A DNA stretch of 64,000 nt from Candidatus Bathyarchaeota archaeon (GTDB lineage Archaea > Thermoproteota > Bathyarchaeia > Bathyarchaeales > Bathycorpusculaceae). Positions 17,898 to 24,464 of the stretch are shown here, one piece after another. Within the stretch, counting starts at the first letter, position 1; each line of letters opens with the position of its first letter. The notes under the pieces were generated by a model. That model saw only the letters and a list, made by a program, of their open reading frames with translations. It made no database searches and had not been told where the DNA came from. The stretch lies in contig JAOZIH010000005.1 in assembly GCA_026014545.1 (NCBI GenBank), positions 48,358-112,357 on the forward strand, given 5' to 3'. Both the position numbers and the translations under genes were made by a program.

Positions 17898-18782
17898 CTA
17901 TTTTTTAAGTTCCACTTGGTTCTCCAGCCCTATCCTTTTTATTTCAACTATCTCTAGCCTCTCGAGCCTTCTGACCAGCCTCCAAAGGCTTGTTCGCGGC
18001 ATGTCTGGGAACCTTTCTCTTATCTCTGCCTCGAAAGCTTTGCCGCCCTTTTCCGCTAGAAACTCTATTACTTCTTTATCTTCCTGCTTTAACTGGGGAT
18101 TTGCTTTCAGTATTTTTTCAACATTAGGTCCTCTTCGCCGTATAATAATTAATACGGCTGAAAGAACAGCTGCAGTTACCGCGATTATGGCGACGATTAA
18201 GTATTCAATCGGGATGGCCGTAGAAGATGCATCTCTGCTTTCGTTCTCATCTTCTGGCAGTACTGGCAGAACATAGCTTATCTCCCATTGGCTGGGATGT
18301 AATGACAGCGCTATTCTCGTGCCACTTATGTCTATTGCAGATGGCATCTCACTTAGATAAATCAGCGTTGCATTTTGAGGTAGAAAAACCGTTAAGTTAT
18401 ACGGTGTATCAACGACAAGAGTCCACACTTCTGCTTCCTTCCTTGTAAGCGCAAGCGTATCATACTCAATTGAAATGTGCTTTGCTCCTAACGTTAAAAT
18501 GGTCATTTCGTCGCCGTTTACTTCATAGTCCACCAGCGTTTGGTTTTCGTCAAGCACTATTATGTTCTCAATTGATGAAGATAAAAGAGGCAGGGTTATC
18601 TCTGAAGCCAGTTCGTCTACGACTAATGTTTGTGTAACATGAATCAAGCCGTCTCTGTATATAGTGAGCTTTACGGATTCTACTTCAAACTGCTCTTGCG
18701 CCGCGGCTCTAGTAATGGTAACTGCAAGTAACGCTATCATCATTAAAGCTGCGAGTGTAACTATTTTGCCGCGGGGCTTCAT
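17898..18782 (-). CDS. membrane-anchored winged-helix regulator with extracytoplasmic sensor domain
   Basis: Signal peptide (about 8-28), a beta-rich outside domain (about 30-190), one membrane helix (about 197-221, IVAIIAVTAAVLSAVLIII), and a cytoplasmic winged helix (about 235-294: KEVIEFLAEKGGKAFEAEI, PRTSLWRLVRRLERLEIVEI, ending GLENQVEL). The reverse orientation of sensor and DNA-binding domain mirrors the protein at 10351-10914, whose C-terminal domain is related. It is flanked by two exported-protein genes that share a promoter element, which makes them the obvious candidate targets. Confidence 0.82.
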   Translation of the reverse strand: MKPRGKIVTLAALMMIALLAVTITRAAAQEQFEVESVKLTIYRDGLIHVTQTLVVDELASEITLPLLSSSIENIIVLDENQTLVDYEVNGDEMTILTLGAKHISIEYDTLALTRKEAEVWTLVVDTPYNLTVFLPQNATLIYLSEMPSAIDISGTRIALSLHPSQWEISYVLPVLPEDENESRDASSTAIPIEYLIVAIIAVTAAVLSAVLIIIRRRGPNVEKILKANPQLKQEDKEVIEFLAEKGGKAFEAEIRERFPDMPRTSLWRLVRRLERLEIVEIKRIGLENQVELKK

Positions 18783-18877
18783 TTTTATTTCATGTTGAAT
18801 TAGCCTTGTTTATAATTATAATTTTTGTGTATTACGTATACATAGTATTTTGAGGAAGTTGAAACAATCATTCCTAC

Positions 18878-18909
18878 TTTTGAAATGCTTTTCTCACAGT
18901 GTCCCTTAA
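18878..18909 (+). promoter_or_regulatory. 32-base promoter element, copy 2
   Basis: Copy of the 16757-16788 element, 38 bases before ATG 18948 and just left of a CATTATAATA box. A TGAAACAAT motif lies at 18860-18868, identical to one of the repeats at 10243. It sits between the divergent regulator and exported-protein genes, so it could serve both. Confidence 0.7.
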
Positions 18910-18947
18910 GCTAAACTTTTAGCATTATAATAGCACGGTGATTTAGA

Positions 18948-19763
18948 ATGATAAACACGTGTTTCGTGAAAAATCGAACAAAACTCGGCGCTGCTATTAT
19001 CGCTTTGCTGATGGCGCTGTATTTCGCACCGCTATGCATGGCGTCTGGCGGCGCTGGACGAGGCTCCGCTGCCGGCAAGATCGGCTTTCCAGGCATCCCT
19101 GACAACGCTGTACAATATAATAAAACTGACGTAACGCCTGTGGCTGAAATGGAACAGGTTAAGGCCGGAGAACCCGCGCTGTTCTGCTACAGAAACACAA
19201 CTATGCTGATGAACTGCACGAGAAACTGCAGCGTGGTTGTTACTGTGGACCCTACGGTTAAGCCTAAGCTCTTTGGGTTTTCAATAGACCCGAACCAGAC
19301 GATGACGCTTACAATGAATGTGAGTGGCTCGCCGCTTGAAGGCGCGCGGGTGATGGAGCGAAACCTCAACTTCTATTTGGGCGTCGAGCCTAATGCTACA
19401 TTGCAGCTGCGTGCGCAGATACGCCTTTACATTAACCAGACAGAACTTAATCAAGAGCTTAACAGGGAAGTTAACGTTTCAAGGCTCACGTGGATGTATT
19501 GGAACAGGACACGCGCTGAATGGGAAGCCGTACCAAGCTACATGGATCAAGAGGGCTACCTGGTCTGTAACACGGATCACTTCTCCACATGGACGGTCGC
19601 TGAGGTTGAAGACACAGCAGAAAACGAAGATACAATAGAAACCACCGATACTGCTGCATCGGCACAGAATGAGCTGGACAGCACATACATTTACGCTGGC
19701 GTTGCAGCGGCGGCAATAATGATTCTCGCAATCGGCTTATATGTACGCGCAAAGCGCAAATGA
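18948..19763 (+). CDS. exported, C-terminally anchored glycoprotein-like surface protein
   Basis: Signal peptide (about 12-32), about ten N-x-S/T sites (NTT, NCT, NCS, NQT, NVS, NAT), a beta-rich body, and a C-terminal membrane helix (about 246-266) followed by RAKRK. The segment WMYWNRTRAEWEAVPSYMD then HFSTWTVAE is a motif often seen near the end of archaeal surface proteins. ATG 18948 has GGTGAT upstream. Function unknown; probably a surface component controlled with the 16824 gene. Confidence 0.78.
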   Translation: MINTCFVKNRTKLGAAIIALLMALYFAPLCMASGGAGRGSAAGKIGFPGIPDNAVQYNKTDVTPVAEMEQVKAGEPALFCYRNTTMLMNCTRNCSVVVTVDPTVKPKLFGFSIDPNQTMTLTMNVSGSPLEGARVMERNLNFYLGVEPNATLQLRAQIRLYINQTELNQELNREVNVSRLTWMYWNRTRAEWEAVPSYMDQEGYLVCNTDHFSTWTVAEVEDTAENEDTIETTDTAASAQNELDSTYIYAGVAAAAIMILAIGLYVRAKRK

Positions 19764-19883
19764 CAAACCTATAACATCTTACTTTTTTTATAATTTTATC
19801 GTGAAAATGGCTGTTATCTATCAAAGGCAGTATCGCTTTTAAGTAAGAAGGAGATAATTTACGGCGTTTGAGGTGAGACATTT

Positions 19884-20073
19884 TTGTCCGCAGATAAGAA
19901 GGCACAAATAAAAGAAGCGCTAAGGCAACTGCATGCAGGTGTCCCTCCAGAGCACATGCTTCAAGCTGTTTTATGAGGGCTTCTGGGCTGCCATTGTAGG
20001 CGATTTCTGCTCCGAGGTGGAAGTAGCCTTAAAAACGGCATATCAGGTAAATCCACCCCAAGAAACCCAATAG
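19884..20073 (+). pseudogene. frameshifted gene remnant
   Basis: A strong ribosome binding site (GAGGTGAG, 19870-19877) precedes TTG 19884, but the frame stops after 30 codons (ADKKAQIKEALRQLHAG, resembling the start of DUF438 proteins). A shift of one base continues as EGFWAAIVGDFCSEVEVALK to a stop at 20073. The join suggests one frameshifted gene; the DUF438 likeness is weak. Confidence 0.35.
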
Positions 20074-20085
20074 GCTTTTTCCGCC

Positions 20086-20361
20086 TTACTGGATTATTTT
20101 TAGGATTCCCTGTTCGGCGTTATAGCTTACTTCCTTGACTTTGTAGCCTTGGGCTCTGATGATTTTCGCTTTTTCCGCCGTTATTTCGCCTGTGTAAGCG
20201 ACCATTTTTGCTCCGCTGAAGTAAACCGCTTCTGTTATGGCTCCGTTTTGGTTTTCGCGGTAGAACACTTTTCCTCCGTTTTTCTCTCCTGCCTTTATGT
20301 AGCCGTAGAATAGCTCCCAGTCTTTGACTTCGCCTTCCAGCCTAAAACTCACTGTAGCCAC
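20086..20361 (-). CDS. orphan small protein
   Basis: Unrecognised 91-residue alpha/beta protein with alternating short strands and one helix (AEKAKIIRAQGYKVKEVSY). Its start overlaps the end of the upstream gene by 13 bases, so the two are likely translated together. It belongs to the run of orphan genes at the left of the island. Confidence 0.6.
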   Translation of the reverse strand: MATVSFRLEGEVKDWELFYGYIKAGEKNGGKVFYRENQNGAITEAVYFSGAKMVAYTGEITAEKAKIIRAQGYKVKEVSYNAEQGILKIIQ

Positions 20362-20627
20362 GCTCCCTCCGTTGAGCCTAAAGGCTTGGCGTGTTTTTCC
20401 ACGAATTTTCTATATTCGCTTGGATGCCTCTCCATGTCTGCAAGTGTGCTGTTGGCTTGAGCTTCAAATATTATTATGTGCCCGTTGTTTTTGTCTATGC
20501 CACACAAGCGGAAAAACAGCTTGTAAAAGAACCCGTCCTTTGTTTTCCTTTTGGCGGCGTGGTGTATGGGTTTGGCTGTGTCAACTCTCTGCTTGAACTC
20601 TTCGAATTTGTAGAGGATTTCCTTCAT
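20349..20627 (-). CDS. orphan small protein
   Basis: Unrecognised protein of 92 residues from ATG 20627 (MKEILYKFEEFKQRV); an in-frame ATG at 20681 would overlap the previous gene. The middle (GFFYKLFFRLCGIDKNNGHIIIFEA) suggests a compact fold; no metal motif or membrane helix. Middle gene of a three-gene minus-strand set. Confidence 0.55.
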   Translation of the reverse strand: MKEILYKFEEFKQRVDTAKPIHHAAKRKTKDGFFYKLFFRLCGIDKNNGHIIIFEAQANSTLADMERHPSEYRKFVEKHAKPLGSTEGAWLQ

Positions 20628-20652
20628 TGAAAGAAATAAAGAATACGCTTTG

Positions 20653-21030
20653 TTACTTCTTTTCTTTGAAACGCTTGGCATATTCAGCTATTGTCATCCC
20701 TGTCCAAGCCTCAATACTATCCGAAGCATTCTTCGTCAAAGCTACTTTATTATCAGGAGTCCACGCTAAACTTGCATTCTTACCAACAAAGAAGCCTCCC
20801 AGTCCTCTCGCATCCTTACCCATAACCTTAACCCAAATCTCATGAAGCCTCTCCCTTGTCACAACACTGCCTTCATTGTAGATCCTGCACCAAAGCTCCA
20901 CTCTATCCTTCATCCAATCCTCCAGCTCGCTTTCTCCAACCTCTTCCTCGATAAGACTGTTCAAAATCTTCGTTGCTTGAAGCAGAAGATTTCTTGCCTC
21001 TTCAATTTTGCTTTTATACATGTTCATCAC
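20653..21030 (-). CDS. orphan small protein, helical N-terminus
   Basis: Unrecognised 125-residue protein. The N-terminal half is helical (KIEEARNLLLQATKILNSLIEEE); the rest has GLGGFFVGKNASLAW. First gene of the 21030-20086 set, whose lack of recognised families and position by an integrase island suggest acquired genes. Confidence 0.55.
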   Translation of the reverse strand: MMNMYKSKIEEARNLLLQATKILNSLIEEEVGESELEDWMKDRVELWCRIYNEGSVVTRERLHEIWVKVMGKDARGLGGFFVGKNASLAWTPDNKVALTKNASDSIEAWTGMTIAEYAKRFKEKK

Positions 21031-21339
21031 CCATTACGCTTTTCATATTCAATTGAAATTTATTTGCAATTAAATTATAACTACATCAAAGTTAATAAGC
21101 TTTGTGGTTACTATATAATAGCATTTGAATTTAAACTTCAAAACCTTTCAAATTTCCATGAAGAATTCATACAGAAAAGTAAAAAAACGAAATGGCATGC
21201 CTTAAAAAGTTCACATGAAAAATCCGAAAGTCTGTCATATTTAAGTGAAATCCGCTGTTTTGAGTGCTTAAAATTTCACTTGCAAGCGATTCTAACCAAA
21301 ATTTAGAGAGCGGCCTAATCTTCTTTTGAGGAAATAAGT
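21031..21339. other. AT-rich divergent intergenic region
   Basis: About 310 bases between divergent orphan genes, much more A+T-rich than the surroundings. It must hold promoters for both sides (TTTAAACTTCAAA near 21131), but I see no RNA gene or repeat. Confidence 0.5.
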
Positions 21340-21678
21340 ATGCCTGAGCCTAAAACAAAAGGTAAATTCTGGCCTCAAGTTCGCCCGCTAATCTGGGAAA
21401 AAGCCCAAGAGCTTTACCAAATGGAACACGCCAAAACCATGAAAAACGACTTTAAAGGCTTAACAGCCACACGCAAAGAACTCCGAGAAGGCGGATACTT
21501 CCACACAGCCAAACTAATCATACTACGCGAGATATGGCAACAGAAAAAACGCTCACCAGTCTTTGAAGAGGAAGAAACCATTACAGAAAATTCTATACTG
21601 CCATTTAAAAACCCGAAACCACAAAATAATAAACGCAAAAAGGAGAGTGAAAAAGGAAAATGCCTAAACCTGGAATGA
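21340..21678 (+). CDS. basic orphan protein upstream of the RHH gene
   Basis: 112 residues, basic, with a helical middle ([26 protein letters not shown]) and a Lys-rich end. Unrecognised. It overlaps the following ribbon-helix-helix gene by 19 bases, so the two are translationally coupled and probably one module of an integrated element. Confidence 0.6.
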   Translation: MPEPKTKGKFWPQVRPLIWEKAQELYQMEHAKTMKNDFKGLTATRKELREGGYFHTAKLIILREIWQQKKRSPVFEEEETITENSILPFKNPKPQNNKRKKESEKGKCLNLE

Positions 21679-22049
21679 CAGGCTTATGCCTAAAAACAGA
21701 AGTAGCAGAACTCCTAAGAGCAAAAGCCCAAGAAGCCAACCAAAGCCTAAACGAATACTTGACCACATTACTCTTGGGACCGTCCCAACCATGTATACAG
21801 GACCGTCCTGGGGCCGTCCCCACGCCTGTGGTCATACAACTCATCAGCCTCCTACAAGCCCTAAACCAACAAACAAGCCAAAAACAAACCCATTTCACTG
21901 AAAAGGAAGGTATCGGAAACGCGGTTTCTGATTTGGCGCGGGGTGCGGGATTTGAACCCGCGCGGCCATTACTGACCACAGGCTTAGCAGGCCTGCCCCC
22001 TACCAGGCTAGGGCAACCCCGCATTTATTCTGGACGCCTGACTACGTAA
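21660..22049 (+). CDS. ribbon-helix-helix protein, C-terminus read through antisense tRNA
   Basis: Residues about 6-40 ([19 protein letters not shown] then [13 protein letters not shown]) form a ribbon-helix-helix domain, the DNA-binding fold of many plasmid and element regulators. After about residue 92 the frame runs antisense through tRNA-Ser(GCU): GAGFEPARP is the usual artefact of reading a tRNA T-arm backwards. The natural C-terminus was therefore probably elsewhere, and the gene seems to have been joined to the tRNA by integration or rearrangement. Confidence 0.6.
   Translation: MPKPGMTGLCLKTEVAELLRAKAQEANQSLNEYLTTLLLGPSQPCIQDRPGAVPTPVVIQLISLLQALNQQTSQKQTHFTEKEGIGNAVSDLARGAGFEPARPLLTTGLAGLPPTRLGQPRIYSGRLTT
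21774..21822. repeat. three consecutive palindromes with a GACCGTCC-like core
   Basis: TTGGGACCGTCCCAA (21774-21788) and CAGGACCGTCCTG (21798-21810) are perfect around a central C, and TGGGGCCGTCCCCA (21809-21822) is near-perfect. They sit inside the RHH gene just after its DNA-binding domain. Confidence 0.7.
21934..22022 (-). tRNA. tRNA-Ser(GCU), 3' CCA encoded
   Basis: Class II tRNA on the minus strand. Acceptor GCGGGGT/ACCCCGC, anticodon stem CAGGC/GCCTG with loop CTGCTAA (anticodon GCT), long variable arm and T-arm GCGGG-TTCAAAT-CCCGC. The discriminator is G and CCA is encoded at 21936-21934, unlike the other serine tRNA here. The DNA just upstream of its 5' end is coding sequence of a nuclease remnant, with no clear TATA box. 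Confidence 0.95.
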
Positions 22050-22579
22050 AGAGGAAGGCTGAGAAGCTGCGTGAAGTAAAAGCGCCGATGATCGTGCTTG
22101 TCGACGAGAAACTGGCAGCCGCAGATGCGCAGCTCCAGCAGAACCCCCACTTAACCGTGATAAAATACAAGCGGAAGCTTCCAATACATCAGGTGATAAA
22201 CGTGCTTCAGCAGCTGTCAAGCAAACAGGAAGAAACACACTTAGACTTCCTGAAGAACATGAAAATACAGTTCACGGAGCCAATAGTCACGTATAAGAGC
22301 ATAGCTGAACAGACAGGCTTCAACATTGAAGCAATAAAGAAGCATTTCTGCGTGAACACGCCGCAAGGCTACACTGCAGCAGCAAACTGCCTAATACGTG
22401 AAGACGAAAAGGCAAGACTCAAGAATACGCTGGCAACGGCGAAGCCAGCAAGCCTCAAAGACGCCTACAGTGTACTCCAGCGTGAAGGCGTACCTCTTGA
22501 AGCCGCTGAGGACATCCTCAAAGAAGCCGGATACAAAATACGCTACACAACACTTAACCCAGCAATCATCAGTGTATAG
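22025..22579 (+). pseudogene. C-terminal remnant of a Bax1/DUF790-type nuclease
   Basis: Open reading starts right at the 5' end of the tRNA with [18 protein letters not shown], then MIVLVDEKLAA. This matches the final part of the RecB-like nuclease fold of Bax1 (DUF790), the partner of archaeal XPB helicase. The rest (to 22579) is helical, with SLKDAYSVLQREGVPLEAAE. The N-terminal two thirds are missing, and ATG 22088 is only an internal methionine. I read it as a gene cut by a rearrangement at the tRNA; a short functional protein from ATG 22088 is less likely. Confidence 0.65.
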
Positions 22580-22598
22580 CGTAAATTAGCGCCTAACT

Positions 22599-22662
22599 TG
22601 TACGGTTTTATATAGACATATATAAGTAGATGTGTTGCATGGCGTGATTGAAGGGACCCTGC
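22599..22662 (+). repeat. promoter-like repeat R1
   Basis: TTTATATAGACATATATAAG (22607-22626) followed by GGGACCC exactly 46 bases after the module start. A hairpin (AGCTTCAA/TTGAAGCT, 22680-22704) lies between R1 and R2. Confidence 0.8.
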
Positions 22663-22702
22663 TGCAGCATCTGCTTTCAAGCTTCAAAATTCAACCTTGA
22701 AG

Positions 22703-22771
22703 CTGTACGCCTTTATATAGACATATATAAAGAAACGTGCTGCACGCGTCTTTCAAGGGGACCCCTGCACC
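22703..22771 (+). repeat. promoter-like repeat R2
   Basis: Module at 22712-22731, 105 bases after R1; GGGGACCCC at 22757-22765 keeps the 46-base offset. A decayed TATA-like copy (AATTCAATATATAATCC) follows near 22776. Confidence 0.8.
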
Positions 22772-22928
22772 GTGGAATTCAATATATAATCCTGTGGAAA
22801 TCAGGGAGAGCGCGTTGCCGCTATGGATTTGCAGGCAGAAACGTTAGGCAGTAACCGGGCTGACAAGCAAAGATGCGGGGAAGGCTGAACAGCGGGCAGG
22901 GTCATGTGCAGGAAGTAGCCCTGTTTTT

Positions 22929-22992
22929 GTACGGTTTTAAATACACATATATAAGTGGACGTGCTACATGGCTTTTTCGAAGGGACCCGCCT
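22929..22992 (+). repeat. promoter-like repeat R3
   Basis: Module TTTAAATACACATATATAAG at 22936-22955, GGGACCC at 22982-22988. It is 329 bases after R1 and carries the same TGTACGG lead-in, so R3-R4 look like a duplication of R1-R2. Confidence 0.8.
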
Positions 22993-23030
22993 GAAACAGA
23001 AAATCCTGTAAGGCGGAAACCGGCGCTTAA

Positions 23031-23098
23031 GCTGTAAGCCTTTATATAGACATATATAAGCGGGTGTGCTACGCAGCCCTTTCCAAGGGACCCTTGCC
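23031..23098 (+). repeat. promoter-like repeat R4
   Basis: Module at 23041-23060, 105 bases after R3 and 329 after R2; GGGACCC at 23087-23093. Confidence 0.8.
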
Positions 23099-23135
23099 CC
23101 TAAAGCCTGAAACAGCACATGCCAAATTACTCCAC

Positions 23136-23169
23136 GGGACCCCTGCACCTTTAAATAGACATATATAAA
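23136..23169 (+). repeat. promoter-like repeat R5 with preceding GGGACCC
   Basis: GGGACCC at 23136-23142, then TTTAAATAGACATATATAAA at 23150-23169 with no downstream GGGACCC. It is placed to act as the promoter of the small membrane protein at 23236. Confidence 0.7.
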
Positions 23170-23235
23170 CAAGCGTAACACAACAACTTAAATCAGCCAC
23201 CACACCACTTCCATCCACAGCCACCACAGGTTTAC

Positions 23236-23463
23236 ATGAAGCTCCCAAACTGGCTGCGAAACCTCTTACATCTTCTCGGCTTAGCCTTACTAGGAGGCAC
23301 AGTAGCCCTCCAAGCCATAGTCTTCTCGGACATAGTAATGAAAGGAAAATTCATAGGATACGAAAACAACCCGCTGGTGCTTGCGGCTGAAGCTCCCTTG
23401 ACAGTTTACGCAGCAGTCTACTACAGCCACTTCTACCTAAACTACATCCGCAAACAAAAATAG
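23236..23463 (+). CDS. small two-span membrane protein
   Basis: 75 residues with two hydrophobic segments (about 8-31, LLHLLGLALLGGTVALQAIVF, and 46-67). Unrecognised. The TATA module of R5 lies about 75 bases upstream. Likely an element-borne gene. Confidence 0.6.
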   Translation: MKLPNWLRNLLHLLGLALLGGTVALQAIVFSDIVMKGKFIGYENNPLVLAAEAPLTVYAAVYYSHFYLNYIRKQK

Positions 23464-23653
23464 CAACCACTCACGAATGGAAACCCAAATTATCCTTTTA
23501 AAGCTTCAGATAATTTCTAGATGATGTTGGGGAGACTAAATAGTGACGTAAACGCTGAAGTAAGCTCATTTATTCCCTGTCGAAAAAACCAAATCCACCA
23601 CAACAAGGATAGAAAGGAAATGAAATGGGTAGAGAAATAGGAATAATTGTTTG

Positions 23654-23700
23654 ACCCCCCTTCTTAATGGGACAGTTAGTGTCCCATTTAGACGGGGGGT
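23654..23700. repeat. long imperfect hairpin with 21-base arms
   Basis: Arms 23654-23674 and 23680-23700 match at 19 of 21 positions around the loop GTTAG (ACCCCCC...TGGGACA and TGTCCCA...GGGGGGT). It lies between the small membrane protein and the decayed ATPase. It could be a terminator, a replication or transposition end, or a structured RNA. Confidence 0.75.
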
Positions 23701-23715
23701 GCCTTTTAGTGTTTT

Positions 23716-24434
23716 ATGTGTTTTTGTTTAAGTATCGTTGGCTCAAAAATTTCTGTTTTGTTGTTAGCTGAATTGCTGCTTTTTGTGTCTTTTAAATTGT
23801 TATGGTTTATTTTTTTGTCGGTGTCGGCGTTGTCTAAGGGTGTGTTTGATAAGGTAAAGTTGTTGTTGCCTGCTAAGCGCAAGTCCGCGCAGGTTGACCT
23901 GTTGGATTTGCGGTTTAGAGCTGAGCCTTTGGGTGCTGTTGTGAAGGGCAAGGTTCTTAGTAAGTATAATGTGGATCAGGCGCTGTTTTTGTTGTTGATG
24001 AGGATGGGCGGGGCTTGTATGTTGTTAGTGAGCCCTCGTTGACGCTGGAGGAGCAGCGTGTTTACAGCCTGTTGATGGAGAACCTGTATTTTTCTCTTAA
24101 GCCGCTGGCCAAGATGGATGATCCATTGAAGTATATTGAGCAGTTCATTTGGGAGTCGGCTGAGGATTTGGGTTTGATGGAGCAGGTGCAGGCTAGCTTT
24201 CAGAAGCTTAAGTATTTTATTGCGCGGGATGCTTTCAGTTATGGGCCGCTTCATATTCCAATGATGGATCCAAATGTTGAGGAGATTTCTGTTACGAGTT
24301 ACGCGGTGCCGGCGAATGTTATTCATAGGTCGTTTACGGAGTATGATTGGCTTGAAACGAACATTTGCTTTGGCAGTGAGGATGTGCTGCGTAGTTACGT
24401 GCAAGGCTTGCGTAGTGTGGTTGTAAAGGCGTGA
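23716..24434 (+). pseudogene. frameshifted, truncated type II/IV secretion ATPase (N-terminal part)
   Basis: Two overlapping frames make one protein. The first (from 23716) ends its homology near VLSKYNVDQA; the second carries VDEDGRGLYVVSEPSLTLEEQ and continues to PMMDPNVEEISVTSY and NICFGSEDVLRSYVQ, the N-terminal domain of archaeal GspE/TadA-like ATPases. The frameshift lies near 23980. The Walker A, Asp-box and C-terminal ATPase core are absent: the frame ends 30 bases before the integrase stop. This is a dead remnant of a pilus or secretion motor gene. Confidence 0.75.
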
Positions 24435-24464
24435 TTGTTGTGTGTTGAAGGTGTAGTTGAAGCC

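Noticed and set aside
20842..21306. Long + strand reading frame over the AT-rich gap
   Set aside because: It lies antisense to the 20653-21030 gene and has low-complexity content without ribosome binding site or family.
21940..22049. Conserved protein end GAGFEPARP in the RHH gene
   Set aside because: It is the antisense reading of a class II tRNA, a common annotation artefact.
22599..23169. CRISPR array
   Set aside because: Repeats are irregularly spaced (105, 224, 105, 109 bases), contain a TATA box, have long non-uniform spacers, and no cas genes are present.
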